A stretch of DNA of 64,000 bases, from the NCBI RefSeq assembly GCF_015277875.1, contig NZ_CP063814.1, positions 496,001 through 560,000 of the forward strand, written 5' to 3'. The translations under genes and the position numbers were made by a program. The notes beneath the pieces were generated by a model, which ran no database searches, had not been told where the DNA came from, and saw only the letters and a list, made by a program, of their open reading frames with translations. This stretch comes from Microbacterium luteum. GTDB lineage: Bacteria; Actinomycetota; Actinomycetes; Actinomycetales; Microbacteriaceae. Below are positions 24,937 to 33,670 of the stretch, piece after piece (the first letter of the stretch is position 1; the number at the start of each line of letters is the position of its first letter).

Positions 24937-26112
24937 TCACATGCCGCCTTCGGTGAGCTCGACCTCGATCGGCGTGTACTCGCCGGTCACCTCGACACCC
25001 TCGTCGGCGAGTTCGGCGAGCGCCTGCTCCATGTACTCGTTCGAGTAGGCCGTCTCGGGCGGTTCGGTGGTGATGAGGTTCAGCCCGTCCTGGTTGACCG
25101 CGGCCAGCGCTCCGGCCACGGTCTGATCCCATGCGGCGGCGTCGACGACACCGAAGTCGGCGCCGGTCCAGATGAGCTTGTTGACCTCGTTCATCTGCCA
25201 CAGCTGGTGCACCGGTCCGACGGAAAAGGCGGCCTCGGCGTTCGAGGCGATGTCGTAGACGATGTCGGCGGCATCCTCCGGGTTGTCACGTGCGTAGAGC
25301 CACCCCTTGGTGATCGCCTTGAGGAACCGCACCGCCGCGTCGGCATAGGCGGGGTCGCTCTCGAGCCGTTCGGTGTCCGCCCAGATCGCATCCTGCAGCA
25401 TGGCTCCCTGCGTGTCGGCATAGGAGACGACGTTGAAGTCCTCGGGCTGATACAGCTCGCCGGTTTCGGGATCGACGACCTCGAGGATCTGCGCCCACTC
25501 GTTGTAGGTCATCGCCTGGGCCGCGTCGACGTCGCGGTCCAGGAGCGCGTTCATACTGAAGTCCTGTGTCGTGATCGACACCGATGTGGCGTCGAGGTCG
25601 TCCTCGGCCATCGCGGCGAAGATCTCCCACTCGTTCCCGAACCCCCATGAGCCGATGCGCTGGCCCTCGAAGTCCGCGACCGAGGTGATGCCGTCGTCGG
25701 CCCACGACACCTGAAGGGTGCCGGATTCCTGGAAGACCTGGGCGATGTCGGTGAGCTCCACTCCGGAGGCCTCCAGTGTGCCGAGGACCTTGGGCACCCA
25801 CGCGATCGCGAAGTCGACGTCGCCGGCCACGAGCGCGTCCTGCGGGACGATGTCGCCGCCGGATGGGACGATCTCGACCGTGTCGAACCCCTCCTCCTCG
25901 AAGTAGCCCATCTCCTGCGCGAGGTAGTACCCGGCGAACTGCGCCTGCGGCAGCCACTGCAGCTGGAGGCTGATGTCGGTGAGCGGCTCGAAGTCCGACG
26001 AGTCGGTGTCCGTGCCGGGGTCGGCCTCCGATCCCGAGCAGGCTGCGAAGGTCAGCGCGGCGACGGTGAGGGTGGACGCGACGATCATGCCGCGTCGGAT
26101 GCTGTGTCTCAT
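24937..26112 (-). CDS. ABC importer substrate-binding lipoprotein, NMT1/THI5-like
   Basis: A lipoprotein signal peptide ends FAACSG with the lipidated Cys near residue 25. The mature part is an NMT1/THI5/SsuA-type binding protein: LQLQWLPQAQFAGYYLAQEMGYFEEEG, GGDIVPQDALVAGDVDFAIAW, and GQRIGSWGFGNEWE. Members of this group bind pyrimidine-like precursors, sulfonates or nitrate; the flanking pyrimidine genes favour a pyrimidine or hydantoin ligand. It is acidic, as is usual for exported actinobacterial lipoproteins. A Thr/Asp/Ser linker follows the lipobox. Confidence 0.9.
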   Translation of the reverse strand: MRHSIRRGMIVASTLTVAALTFAACSGSEADPGTDTDSSDFEPLTDISLQLQWLPQAQFAGYYLAQEMGYFEEEGFDTVEIVPSGGDIVPQDALVAGDVDFAIAWVPKVLGTLEASGVELTDIAQVFQESGTLQVSWADDGITSVADFEGQRIGSWGFGNEWEIFAAMAEDDLDATSVSITTQDFSMNALLDRDVDAAQAMTYNEWAQILEVVDPETGELYQPEDFNVVSYADTQGAMLQDAIWADTERLESDPAYADAAVRFLKAITKGWLYARDNPEDAADIVYDIASNAEAAFSVGPVHQLWQMNEVNKLIWTGADFGVVDAAAWDQTVAGALAAVNQDGLNLITTEPPETAYSNEYMEQALAELADEGVEVTGEYTPIEVELTEGGM

Positions 26113-26229
26113 GGATCAGTCCGTTCTGTGTCGAAATGCGGGGTGATGCGGGGTGGTGCGGGTTCTTTCGTTGGGGTGGTTCGGGTGGTGAGGGTTCGTT
26201 CGTCCGTTCGGGTGGTGCGGTCTGTCGCC

Positions 26230-27048
26230 TCAGGGGCGGGGCCCCCTCGTCACGAGGCGCTCGAGCAGGGAGGTGACGAGGTAGAAGAGCAGCCCGATGA
26301 GGATCCCGCCGAGCACGTACGCCCATGCCAGAGCCGCGCGACCCGACTTGGCGTAGGTCGCGATCGAGGTGCCGACACCGTCGGCGGGGCCGCCGAAGTA
26401 CTCGGCGACCAGGGCGGCGATGACCGCGAGGGAGGCGGCGATGCGCAGTCCCGTCATCAGGTACGGCACCGCGGTGGGGAGGGTGAGGTAGCGGAAGGTC
26501 TGCGCACCGGTGGCGGCGGATGCGCGCAGCAGGTCGCGATGGACCGGTCGCGTCTGTCGGAGGCCGCGCACCACGTTGACGAACACCGGGACGAACGCCG
26601 CGATCGTCGCGACCGCCTGCCGGCCGAACTGACTCGAGGCGCCGAACATCGTGTTCAGCAGCGGGGTGAGGGCGACGATCGGAATCACCGCCAACGCCGC
26701 GACGAGCGGAGCGAGCATCCCGTCGATCGGGCGCACAGCGGTCGCGAGGCCGGCGAGCAGCACGGCCAGGACCGTGCCGGCGACCAGCCCGACGGCGGCG
26801 TTGGTGGCGGTGACGATCATGTCGTCGGCGATGATCTGCCACCGCGTGACGAACTCGACGGCGATCGCCACGGGGCTCGGCAGCATGCGCGGGGCGGTGC
26901 CGAGCACGTCGACCCAGAGGGTCCAGAGCACCGCGCCGATCACGCCGACCGCGACCGGTGCGACGATGCGCAGCCACGGCGGCAGGGGCCGTTCGCGTGG
27001 CGCGCGGGCCACGGGTGCGGCGCGGGTGAGCTCGTCCGCGGCGGTCAT
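26230..27048 (-). CDS. ABC importer permease (SsuC-like), second copy
   Basis: Six predicted helices in 272 residues, with the binding-protein-dependent permease loop (EAA motif) at RASAATGAQTFRYLTLPTAVPYL. It overlaps the ATPase gene by 4 bp. Two different permeases in the operon imply a heterodimeric membrane channel. Confidence 0.88.
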   Translation of the reverse strand: MTAADELTRAAPVARAPRERPLPPWLRIVAPVAVGVIGAVLWTLWVDVLGTAPRMLPSPVAIAVEFVTRWQIIADDMIVTATNAAVGLVAGTVLAVLLAGLATAVRPIDGMLAPLVAALAVIPIVALTPLLNTMFGASSQFGRQAVATIAAFVPVFVNVVRGLRQTRPVHRDLLRASAATGAQTFRYLTLPTAVPYLMTGLRIAASLAVIAALVAEYFGGPADGVGTSIATYAKSGRAALAWAYVLGGILIGLLFYLVTSLLERLVTRGPRP

Positions 27049-27854
27049 CGTTCGTTCGCCCTCTCGACGCGCGTGCCGTGAAGGGCCTCCCGCACGGCGG
27101 TGACGCGGTCGAAGTAGGCCGGCGACTCGCGCAGCGCCTCGTCGCGTCCGCCGCCGAGGTGCGTCGGGACGATCTCGGCGATGCGGCCCGGACGGGGACT
27201 CATCACGACGACCCGATCGGAGAGGAAGACGGCCTCGGGAATGGAGTGGGTGACGAAGACCACGGCAGCTCCGGTCTCGGCGGCGATCCCGGAGAGCTCG
27301 ACCTGCAGGTACTCGCGTGTCATCTCATCCAAGGCGCCGAACGGCTCGTCCATCAGCAGCAGCTTCGGACGGGCCGCGAGGGCCCGGGCGATTGCGACGC
27401 GCTGCTGCATGCCACCCGACAGCTCGTCGGGATAGCGCTCCGTGAACTCCTGCAGGCCGACGAGGTGCGTGAGCTCGCGCACGCGAGCATCCCGCTCCGT
27501 GCGGCCCTGTCCATGAACCTCGAGTGGCAGCGCGATGTTGGCCGCGACGGTGCGCCAGGGGAGGAGGCCTGCCTGCTGGAAGGCGATGCCGTAGTCCTGC
27601 GCGACCCGTGCCCGCTCCGGCGTCTTTCCGAAGATCTCCAGCGTGCCCTCGGTCGGGGTGTCGAGGTCGGCGATGAGCCGCATGAGGGTGGACTTTCCGC
27701 ATCCGGACGGACCGATCAGCGAGACGAACTCGCCGGCAGCCACCTCGAGGTCGACCCCGGTGAGCGCGTGCACGTCGTCGCCCGCCGTCGAGAACGTCTT
27801 CCCGATGCCGGCGGCGCGCACCGCGAGGGGAGTGGTCGGTGGGGAAACGCTCAT
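27045..27854 (-). CDS. ABC importer ATPase (SsuB/TauB-like)
   Basis: A 269-residue nucleotide-binding subunit with Walker A GPSGCGKSTLM, Q-loop IAFQQAGLLPWRTV, signature LSGGMQQRVAIARAL, Walker B LLLMDEPFGALDEMT and switch His in VFVTHSIPEAV. It powers the NMT1-type importer. The start is ATG at 27854 (MSVSPPTTPLAV); a longer open frame continuing upstream is only the shadow of the preceding permease. It overlaps both permease genes by 4 bp, so the three are translationally coupled. Confidence 0.93.
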   Translation of the reverse strand: MSVSPPTTPLAVRAAGIGKTFSTAGDDVHALTGVDLEVAAGEFVSLIGPSGCGKSTLMRLIADLDTPTEGTLEIFGKTPERARVAQDYGIAFQQAGLLPWRTVAANIALPLEVHGQGRTERDARVRELTHLVGLQEFTERYPDELSGGMQQRVAIARALAARPKLLLMDEPFGALDEMTREYLQVELSGIAAETGAAVVFVTHSIPEAVFLSDRVVVMSPRPGRIAEIVPTHLGGGRDEALRESPAYFDRVTAVREALHGTRVERANER

Positions 27855-28747
27855 GCTGCGGCCTCTCCTCGGCGGTAGTTCTTCAACCCCACGCCGATGA
27901 CGGCGACAGTGCCGGCGGCGATGAGTCCCAGGGCGATCGAGCCGAAGGTGGGTGCCCAGGGTGCCGCCGGGTCGGACGACGCCTGGCCGGCGAGCTGGAT
28001 GAGCATGCGGCCGATGCCGCCGCGCATCCCGATCGAGACCTCCGCGACCACGGCGCCGAGCACCGCGTTGGCCGCGGCGAGCCGCAGCGCGGGCAACAGG
28101 TGCGGAACCGCCGCGGGCAGGCGGAGCCGCCACAGCGTCGACCAGTAGCCGGCGGAGTAGCTCCGCATGAGGTCGACGTGGATGGGGTCGGGCGCGGCGA
28201 GTCCGCGCAGCATCCCGACGGCGACGGGAAAGAAGGCGAGGTACGAGGCGATCACCGCGACGGACAGCCACTGCGGCCAGGGCATGACGTCGCGGTCGAT
28301 CTGGTTCCCGATGGCGTTGACGACCGGCGCGAAGGCGATGAGGGGGACGATCTGGCTGAGGACGATCCAGGGCAGAAGGCCCCACTCGGCCAGACGTGAC
28401 CGCTGCATGATCAGGCCGAGCGCGGCGCCGACGATCACCCCGATCATCCATCCCACTGCGGCGATTCCGAGGGTGACTCCGGCCGCGGCGACCACCGACA
28501 TCCACAGCGGTGGTGTGTCCCCGCCGCTCGTCGGGGCGAACAGGCGCACGATCATGTCCCACACGTGCGGCATCGCGCGATCGTGCGTGCGCGGCAGGAT
28601 CATCACGCCGGAGCCCGTCTCGCCGTCGACGGCGCCGACCACGACGCCCTCGGCGGGCCCCGTCGCCTTGTAGAGCTCCCACGATCCGATGACGACGAGG
28701 ATGCCGATGACGCCCCATCCGACCGCCAGCCAGCGAGCCGCCGTCAT
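27851..28747 (-). CDS. ABC importer permease (SsuC-like), first copy
   Basis: A 298-residue membrane protein with six core helices and the permease loop SYSAGYWSTLWRLRLPAAVPHLL. A ~50-residue periplasmic loop (DGETGSGVMILPRTHDRAMPH) after helix 1 distinguishes it from the second permease. It overlaps the LLM gene stop and the ATPase start by 4 bp each. Confidence 0.88.
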   Translation of the reverse strand: MTAARWLAVGWGVIGILVVIGSWELYKATGPAEGVVVGAVDGETGSGVMILPRTHDRAMPHVWDMIVRLFAPTSGGDTPPLWMSVVAAAGVTLGIAAVGWMIGVIVGAALGLIMQRSRLAEWGLLPWIVLSQIVPLIAFAPVVNAIGNQIDRDVMPWPQWLSVAVIASYLAFFPVAVGMLRGLAAPDPIHVDLMRSYSAGYWSTLWRLRLPAAVPHLLPALRLAAANAVLGAVVAEVSIGMRGGIGRMLIQLAGQASSDPAAPWAPTFGSIALGLIAAGTVAVIGVGLKNYRRGEAAA

Positions 28748-29763
28748 GCCTTCGCCGTCACGTGCTCGCGCAGCGCGGGGATGACCGTCTCGCCGTAGAC
28801 GCGCATCGTCTCCTCTTTGTTGTCGTGCTGGAGGTAGCCGGCGAACTGGGTCACGCCCAGATCGCGGAGTGCCGCGAGCTTGGCGATGTGCTGCTCGGCG
28901 GTGCCGAGCACGCAGAACCGGTCGACGATCTCATCGGGCACGAAGTCGACGTGGTCGTTCTCCGCGCGTCCATGGGTGTTGTAGTCGTAGCCGCTGCGGC
29001 CGGCGATGTAGTCGGTGAGCGCTTCGGGCACGCCATCGCCGTGATGGCCGTACTTGGCGACGATGTCGGCGACGTGGTTTCCCACCATCCCGCCGAACCA
29101 GCGGCACTGATCGCGCATGTGGGCGACGTCGTCACCGATGTACATCGGTGCCGCCACGCAGAAGGCGATCGCGTCGGGGTCGCGCCCGGCGGCCTCGGCG
29201 GCCTCCTTCACGGTGCGGATCATCCACGCTGCGATATCGAGGTCGGCCAGCTGCAGGATGAACCCGTCCCCGACCTCGCCGGTCAGCTTCAGGGCCATCG
29301 GGCCGTAGGCGGCGACCCACACATCCAGTGCCGATCCGGAACTCCACGGGAATCGCAGCGTCGAGCCCTTGTACTCGACGGGGCGGGAGTTCGCGAGTTC
29401 GCGGATGACGTGGATCGATTCGCGCAGTTCCGCCATGGAGGACGGTCTGCCGTTGGTCACGCGCACCGCGGAGTCTCCGCGCCCGATGCCGCAGATGGTG
29501 CGGTTGCCGTACATCTCGTTGAGGGTCGCGAACAGCGAGGCGGTGACGGTCCAGTCCCGGGTGGCGGGGTTGGTGACGAAAGGTCCGACGGTGATCTTGC
29601 GGGTCTCGGCGAGGATGGCGGCATAGATCACGTACGGCTCCTCCCACAGCAGGTGGGAGTCGAAGGTCCATGCATGGCTGAAGCCATGCGCTTCGGCGAG
29701 CTTGGCCAGCTGCACCGTGCGCGATGCGGGCGGGTTGGTCTGGAGGACGACTCCGAAATCCAT
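28744..29763 (-). CDS. LLM-class flavin/F420-dependent oxidoreductase (TIGR03842-like)
   Basis: A luciferase-like TIM barrel of 339 residues. MDFGVVLQTNPPA starts the first strand, and TICGIGRGDSAVRV and DVWVAAYGPMALKLTGEVGDG are typical of F420-dependent LLM enzymes related to methylene-tetrahydromethanopterin reductase. It lies between a hydantoinase and its importer and overlaps the permease by 4 bp. No dihydropyrimidine dehydrogenase is present in the operon, so this enzyme may carry out the pyrimidine redox step; this is inference. RutA, which opens uracil, is also an LLM-fold enzyme. Confidence 0.82.
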   Translation of the reverse strand: MDFGVVLQTNPPASRTVQLAKLAEAHGFSHAWTFDSHLLWEEPYVIYAAILAETRKITVGPFVTNPATRDWTVTASLFATLNEMYGNRTICGIGRGDSAVRVTNGRPSSMAELRESIHVIRELANSRPVEYKGSTLRFPWSSGSALDVWVAAYGPMALKLTGEVGDGFILQLADLDIAAWMIRTVKEAAEAAGRDPDAIAFCVAAPMYIGDDVAHMRDQCRWFGGMVGNHVADIVAKYGHHGDGVPEALTDYIAGRSGYDYNTHGRAENDHVDFVPDEIVDRFCVLGTAEQHIAKLAALRDLGVTQFAGYLQHDNKEETMRVYGETVIPALREHVTAKA

Positions 29764-29825
29764 GGGCGCTCACTCCCTCCGGTCGTCGGGGCGGGCGGGA
29801 TGCGCGGCGAAGACGGACTGCATGG

Positions 29826-31289
29826 TCACACCAGGTACTGCGACAGACCGCGCTTGAGGTACTGACCGTCGCCGGCCGCGCCGAGGTAGCGGTCGTCGTC
29901 GACGATGATCCGTCCGCGGGAGATGACGGTGTCGACGTGTCCGTCGATCTCGTACCCCTCCCATGCCGAGTGATCCATGTTCATGTGATGGGTTCTGCCC
30001 GTGGGGGATCCGTCGGGATTCTCGTGGTAGCCGATGGAGGTGTGCCCCCGCGGGTCGTAGACGACGATGTCGGCATCGGCACCGGGCTGGATGACGCCCT
30101 TGCGTCCATAGAGGCCGAACATGCGAGCGGGGGTCGTCGAGGTCAGCTCCACGAACCTCTCCAGGGTGAGGCGCCCGGTGACGACTCCCTGGTACATGAG
30201 GTTCATGCGGTGCTCGACCGATCCGATCCCGTTCGGGATCGCGCGGAAGTCCTCGCGGCCGAGCTCCTTCTGGTCCTTCATGCAGAACGGGCAGTGGTCG
30301 GTGGAGACCATCTGAAGGTCGTTCGTGCGCAGGGCCTGCCACATGTGGTCCTGGTGGCCCTCCTCGTGCGATCGCAGCGGCGTGGAGCACACCCATTTGG
30401 CGCCTTCGAAGTCGCCCCACTCTTCGCTCGTGGCGCCGAGCTGCTCCTCGAGCGACAGGTACAGGTACTGGGGGCACGTCTCGCCGAACACGTTCTGTCC
30501 GTTGTCGCGCGCCCACGCGAGCTGCTCGACGGCCTGCTTGGCGCTCACGTGCACCACATAGAGCGGCGCGCCGGTGAGGTGCGAGAGCATGATCGCCCGA
30601 TGGGTGGCCTCCTCCTCCATCTGCCACGCGCGGGCCTTGCCGTGGAAGAACGGGCTGGTGTTCCCCGCGGCGACGAGCTGCTCGGCCAGCACGTCGATGG
30701 CGGGCCCGTTCTCGGCGTGCATCATGGTGAGCAGGCCCGTATCGGCGGAGACCTGCATCGCCTTGAGGATCTGCGCGTCGTCGGAATAGAACACGCCGGG
30801 ATAGGCCATGAAGAGCTTGAAGCTCGTGATCCCCTCGTCGATGAGGGCCGGCATCGCGGCGAGGGAGTCGTCGTCGACACCGCCGATGATCTGGTGGAAG
30901 CCGTAGTCGATCGCGCAGTTGCCGGCGGCGAGGTCGTGCCAGCGGGCAAGACCGTCCTGGACGCGCTCGCCGTACTTCTGCACCGCGAAGTCGATGATCG
31001 TGGTGGTGCCGCCCCAGGCGGCGGCGCGGGTTCCCGTCTCGAACGTGTCCGACGCGAAGGTTCCGCCGAAGGGCAGCTGCATGTGCGTGTGCGCGTCGAT
31101 CCCGCCGGGGATGACGTACTTTCCGGTGGCATCGACGACCGTGTCGACGGAACCGGCCAGGTCCGTGCCGAGGAGCACCGATCCCGGCGCGAGGACGGCG
31201 ATGATCCTCTCGCCGTCGATGAGCACGTCGGCTTCGCCCCGGCCGGTCGCCGAGACCACGGTCCCGCCCGTGATGAGTGTGGTTGCCAT
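29826..31289 (-). CDS. hydA: Dihydropyrimidinase / D-hydantoinase
   Basis: A cyclic amidohydrolase of 487 residues. The metal ligands His67 and His69 are in DAHTHMQ, the carboxylated Lys158 is in SFKLFMAYPG, and further ligand segments MMHAENG, VVHVSAKQA and STDHCPFC follow. It opens 5,6-dihydrouracil/dihydrothymine (or hydantoins) to N-carbamoyl-beta-amino acids. ATG at 31289 (MATTLITGG) gives the normal family start; the frame stays open upstream through the repeat-bearing gap without a family match. The next enzyme, the carbamoyl-cleaving nitrilase, is encoded 52 bp upstream. Confidence 0.93.
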   Translation of the reverse strand: MATTLITGGTVVSATGRGEADVLIDGERIIAVLAPGSVLLGTDLAGSVDTVVDATGKYVIPGGIDAHTHMQLPFGGTFASDTFETGTRAAAWGGTTTIIDFAVQKYGERVQDGLARWHDLAAGNCAIDYGFHQIIGGVDDDSLAAMPALIDEGITSFKLFMAYPGVFYSDDAQILKAMQVSADTGLLTMMHAENGPAIDVLAEQLVAAGNTSPFFHGKARAWQMEEEATHRAIMLSHLTGAPLYVVHVSAKQAVEQLAWARDNGQNVFGETCPQYLYLSLEEQLGATSEEWGDFEGAKWVCSTPLRSHEEGHQDHMWQALRTNDLQMVSTDHCPFCMKDQKELGREDFRAIPNGIGSVEHRMNLMYQGVVTGRLTLERFVELTSTTPARMFGLYGRKGVIQPGADADIVVYDPRGHTSIGYHENPDGSPTGRTHHMNMDHSAWEGYEIDGHVDTVISRGRIIVDDDRYLGAAGDGQYLKRGLSQYLV

Positions 31290-31310
31290 GTCGCTGTCTC
31301 CTTGTGTTCC

Positions 31311-31340
31311 AGGTCGTTGCGCGAGCGAAGCGAGACGAAC
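31311..31340. repeat. Degenerate copy of the GAGCGAGCGGAGCGAGACGAA repeat
   Basis: The 52-bp gap between nitrilase and hydantoinase genes contains GTCGTTGCGCGAGCGAAGCG followed by AGACGAACG, which matches the repeat found three times at 38628-38777 with a few changes. Confidence 0.6.
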
Positions 31341-31341
31341 G

Positions 31342-32190
31342 TCAGGGAGCGACGATGTCTCCGTACGTATCCGGCCGGCGGTCTCGGAAGAACTGCCAGT
31401 CGTCCCGCATCTGCTGGACCATGTCCATGTCGAGATCGCGCACGAGGAGTTCCTCCTCGGTGCCGGAGCCGCGGTCGCCGACGAAGTTCCCTCGGGGGTC
31501 GATGATCTGGCTCGTGCCGTAGAAGTCGACGGCTTCCTCGCCGTACTCGTTGTCTTCACGCCCGACGCGGTTGGGCTGCAGCACGAAGTATCCGTTCGCC
31601 ACGGCCGCCGCCGGTCCCTCGATCTCCCACAGGCGGTTCGAGAGCCCCGGCTTGGTCGCGTTCGGGTTGAACACGATGTGAGCGCCGTTCAGGCCGAGTT
31701 CGCGCCAGCCCTCGGGGAAGTGACGGTCGTAGCAGATGTACATGCCGACCTTCCCGATCGCCGTGTCGAAGACCGGGTACCCGCGGTTGCCGGGACGGAA
31801 GTAGAACTTCTCCCAGAACTTCTCGACGTGGGGGAGGTGGTTCTTGCGGTAGCTGCCGACCACCCGGCCGTCGGCGTCGACGAGCACCGACGTGTTGTAG
31901 TAGACCCCCGTCTGCGCCTCCTCGTAGATGGGCAGCACCATGACCATCCCGAGCTCCTTGGCGACGGCGGCGAATCGCTGCACGATCGGCCCATCGACGG
32001 GCTCGGCGAGCCGGTAGTACTTCTTCTCCTGCGTGATTCCGAAGTACGGGCCGTAGAACAGCTCCTGGAAGCACATGACATCCGCGCCCTGAGCGGCCGC
32101 TTCGCGAGCGAAACTCTCGTGCCGGTCGAGCATGGATGCGACGTCGCCCGTCCAGGTCGTCTGAGATATGGCTGCGCGTACCGTCGTCAT
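31342..32190 (-). CDS. Nitrilase-superfamily beta-ureidopropionase (N-carbamoyl-beta-alanine amidohydrolase)
   Basis: A carbon-nitrogen hydrolase of 282 residues with the full catalytic set: Glu43 in FQELFYGPYFG, Lys116 in YRKNHLPH and Cys153 in MYICYDRHFPE. The EKFYFRPGN segment is typical of beta-ureidopropionases and N-carbamoylputrescine amidases. Next to a dihydropyrimidinase it would release beta-alanine, CO2 and ammonia from N-carbamoyl-beta-alanine. ATG at 32190 is preceded by a purine-rich GGGGGAAGA ribosome site; it is the first gene of the operon. Confidence 0.9.
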   Translation of the reverse strand: MTTVRAAISQTTWTGDVASMLDRHESFAREAAAQGADVMCFQELFYGPYFGITQEKKYYRLAEPVDGPIVQRFAAVAKELGMVMVLPIYEEAQTGVYYNTSVLVDADGRVVGSYRKNHLPHVEKFWEKFYFRPGNRGYPVFDTAIGKVGMYICYDRHFPEGWRELGLNGAHIVFNPNATKPGLSNRLWEIEGPAAAVANGYFVLQPNRVGREDNEYGEEAVDFYGTSQIIDPRGNFVGDRGSGTEEELLVRDLDMDMVQQMRDDWQFFRDRRPDTYGDIVAP

Positions 32191-32286
32191 CGTCTTCCCC
32201 CGGGTCGAGTCCTGCGTCGTCGTCACGGGACCGGGTCGGGATGCCGGCAATGAGCCCCGTTACCCGATCCTTCTGCGCGCACGTTT

Positions 32287-32309
32287 CGTCACGATTTCCG
32301 CCTGTGACG
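32287..32309. promoter_or_regulatory. Candidate operator upstream of the pyrimidine operon
   Basis: An inverted repeat CGTCAC-N11-GTGACG lies about 100 bp before the first start codon at 32190, in the only sizeable gap upstream of the nine-gene operon. No regulator gene is adjacent, so the cognate protein is unknown. Confidence 0.35.
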
Positions 32310-32385
32310 AGGCAGTAAACGCTCGTGGGCCGGGCGTGAGCACACGACCGCCGGGGTGCGCTCGTGCCGCTGGCTCGGTCGCGTC

Positions 32386-32464
32386 CACAACTCCTCAAGA
32401 ACTGTTCACGTGCGGCCGTTTGGAGGCTCATCGGCGTTGTCGGCGACGGCCTTGAGGAGTTGTG
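32386..32464. repeat. Terminal-inverted-repeat element, family A copy 3 (79 bp)
   Basis: Perfect 14-bp terminal inverted repeats: CACAACTCCTCAAG (32386-32399) and CTTGAGGAGTTGTG (32451-32464), then AACG. It lies in the gap 32191-32532 between the nitrilase start and the 3' end of the LLM gene. The rest of that gap contains the operator candidate and no gene. Confidence 0.85.
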
Positions 32465-32532
32465 AACGAGATCGAGCCGAGCTGCTCCGGTCAGGAGAGC
32501 TCGGGACGTGCGCCGGGATCAGGCGTTCGGGA

Positions 32533-33594
32533 TCAGGCGACGAGTGCGCCGCGGGCGGCGTGGACGAGTTCGAGCGTCTGGACCCGGCCGGGGGAGGTCT
32601 CCAGCGGCTCCGACTCGTAGGCACCGGCGATGGGCGAGATCATGACCTCATCCACATCGTGGCGCACCGCGAGGCTCTGCAGTTCTCCCGCGACCTCGTC
32701 GCCCGTGCCGACGATCCACGTCGCGCGGGCGGCGGCCATGATGGTCTCGCCCATGCCGGCGAACTCGTCGGCCGTCGCCTTCGCGTGCTCCACCGTCTCG
32801 TTCGCCACCAGGGGCTTGTTCATGCGCAGGCGCGCCATCATCCGCTGGTTGGGCAGCGACCGCTCCTCGGCCTCCTCCCGCGTCGGGGCGGCGATGACGT
32901 TCACCGTGAGGAACGTGCGCGGCGCATCCAGGTGCTCCGAGGGCTGGAACTGCGTGCGATACACCTCCAGCGCACGCTCGAGCCCCTGGCCCGAGAAGTG
33001 GTTGGCGAAGACGTAGGGCAGTCCGCGCGCGGCGGCCAGCTGCGCCGAGTAGTCGCTCGACCCGAGCAGCCACACCTCCGGCGCACCGGTCGCCGCCGGC
33101 GTCGCGTGCACGTCGTACGTGCCGCCGGAGGTGAAGCGCAGCGCGGCGCCATCGGGTGAGACGAGGTTGAGGATGTCGCGCACGTGCTCGGGGAACCGCT
33201 CCACGTCGCTCGTCGTCCCGCTCTGACGCAGCAGCTGCGTGATCACCGGATCCGAACCGGGCGCCCGGCCGATGCCGAGGTCGACGCGTCCGGGCGCCAG
33301 GGCCTCGAGCGCGGCGAACTGCTCGGCCACCACGAGGGGGGAGTGGTTGGGCAGCATGACGCCGCCGGATCCGATCCGGATGCGCTCGGTGCGCGCCGCG
33401 GCGGCAGCAGCCAGCACGGGCGGTGTCGTCGAGGCGACGGCGGGCATGTTGTGGTGCTCGGCGAACCAGTAGCGCCGGTAGCCGAGTTCCTCGGCGCGTG
33501 ACACCAGGTGCAGGCTCGCGGCGATCGCCTCGGAGGAGGTCTGGCCGGTGCGGACCGGGACGAGATCGAGCACCGAGAGGGCGGGGCTGGTCAT
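32533..33594 (-). CDS. LLM-class flavin-dependent oxidoreductase (MsnO8/luciferase-like)
   Basis: A 353-residue luciferase-like monooxygenase. SVLDLVPVRTGQ, GYRRYWFAEHHNMPAVASTTPPVL, the flavin segment GSGGVMLPNHSPLVVAEQF and LGIGRAPGSDP define the single-component LLM group that is usually annotated without known substrate. The C-terminal SPIAGAYESEPLE is characteristic. ATG at 33594 (MTSPALSVLDLV) is the family start. It stands alone between a repeat element and the photolyase gene. Confidence 0.88.
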   Translation of the reverse strand: MTSPALSVLDLVPVRTGQTSSEAIAASLHLVSRAEELGYRRYWFAEHHNMPAVASTTPPVLAAAAAARTERIRIGSGGVMLPNHSPLVVAEQFAALEALAPGRVDLGIGRAPGSDPVITQLLRQSGTTSDVERFPEHVRDILNLVSPDGAALRFTSGGTYDVHATPAATGAPEVWLLGSSDYSAQLAAARGLPYVFANHFSGQGLERALEVYRTQFQPSEHLDAPRTFLTVNVIAAPTREEAEERSLPNQRMMARLRMNKPLVANETVEHAKATADEFAGMGETIMAAARATWIVGTGDEVAGELQSLAVRHDVDEVMISPIAGAYESEPLETSPGRVQTLELVHAARGALVA

Positions 33595-33670
33595 CCGATG
33601 GTTCCCACGGTCGTCATACCCAGGGGCAACGGAGGACGACGGTGAGACATTCCCCGCCCCCGAGGCGCGT

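Noticed and set aside
27855..28718. N-terminal extension of the ABC ATPase
   Set aside because: The extension is the shadow of the overlapping permease gene. The ATPase family start is at 27854.
31290..31559. Upstream extension of the hydantoinase
   Set aside because: The open frame continues through an intergenic repeat into the antisense of the nitrilase; the family starts at MATTLITGG (31289).
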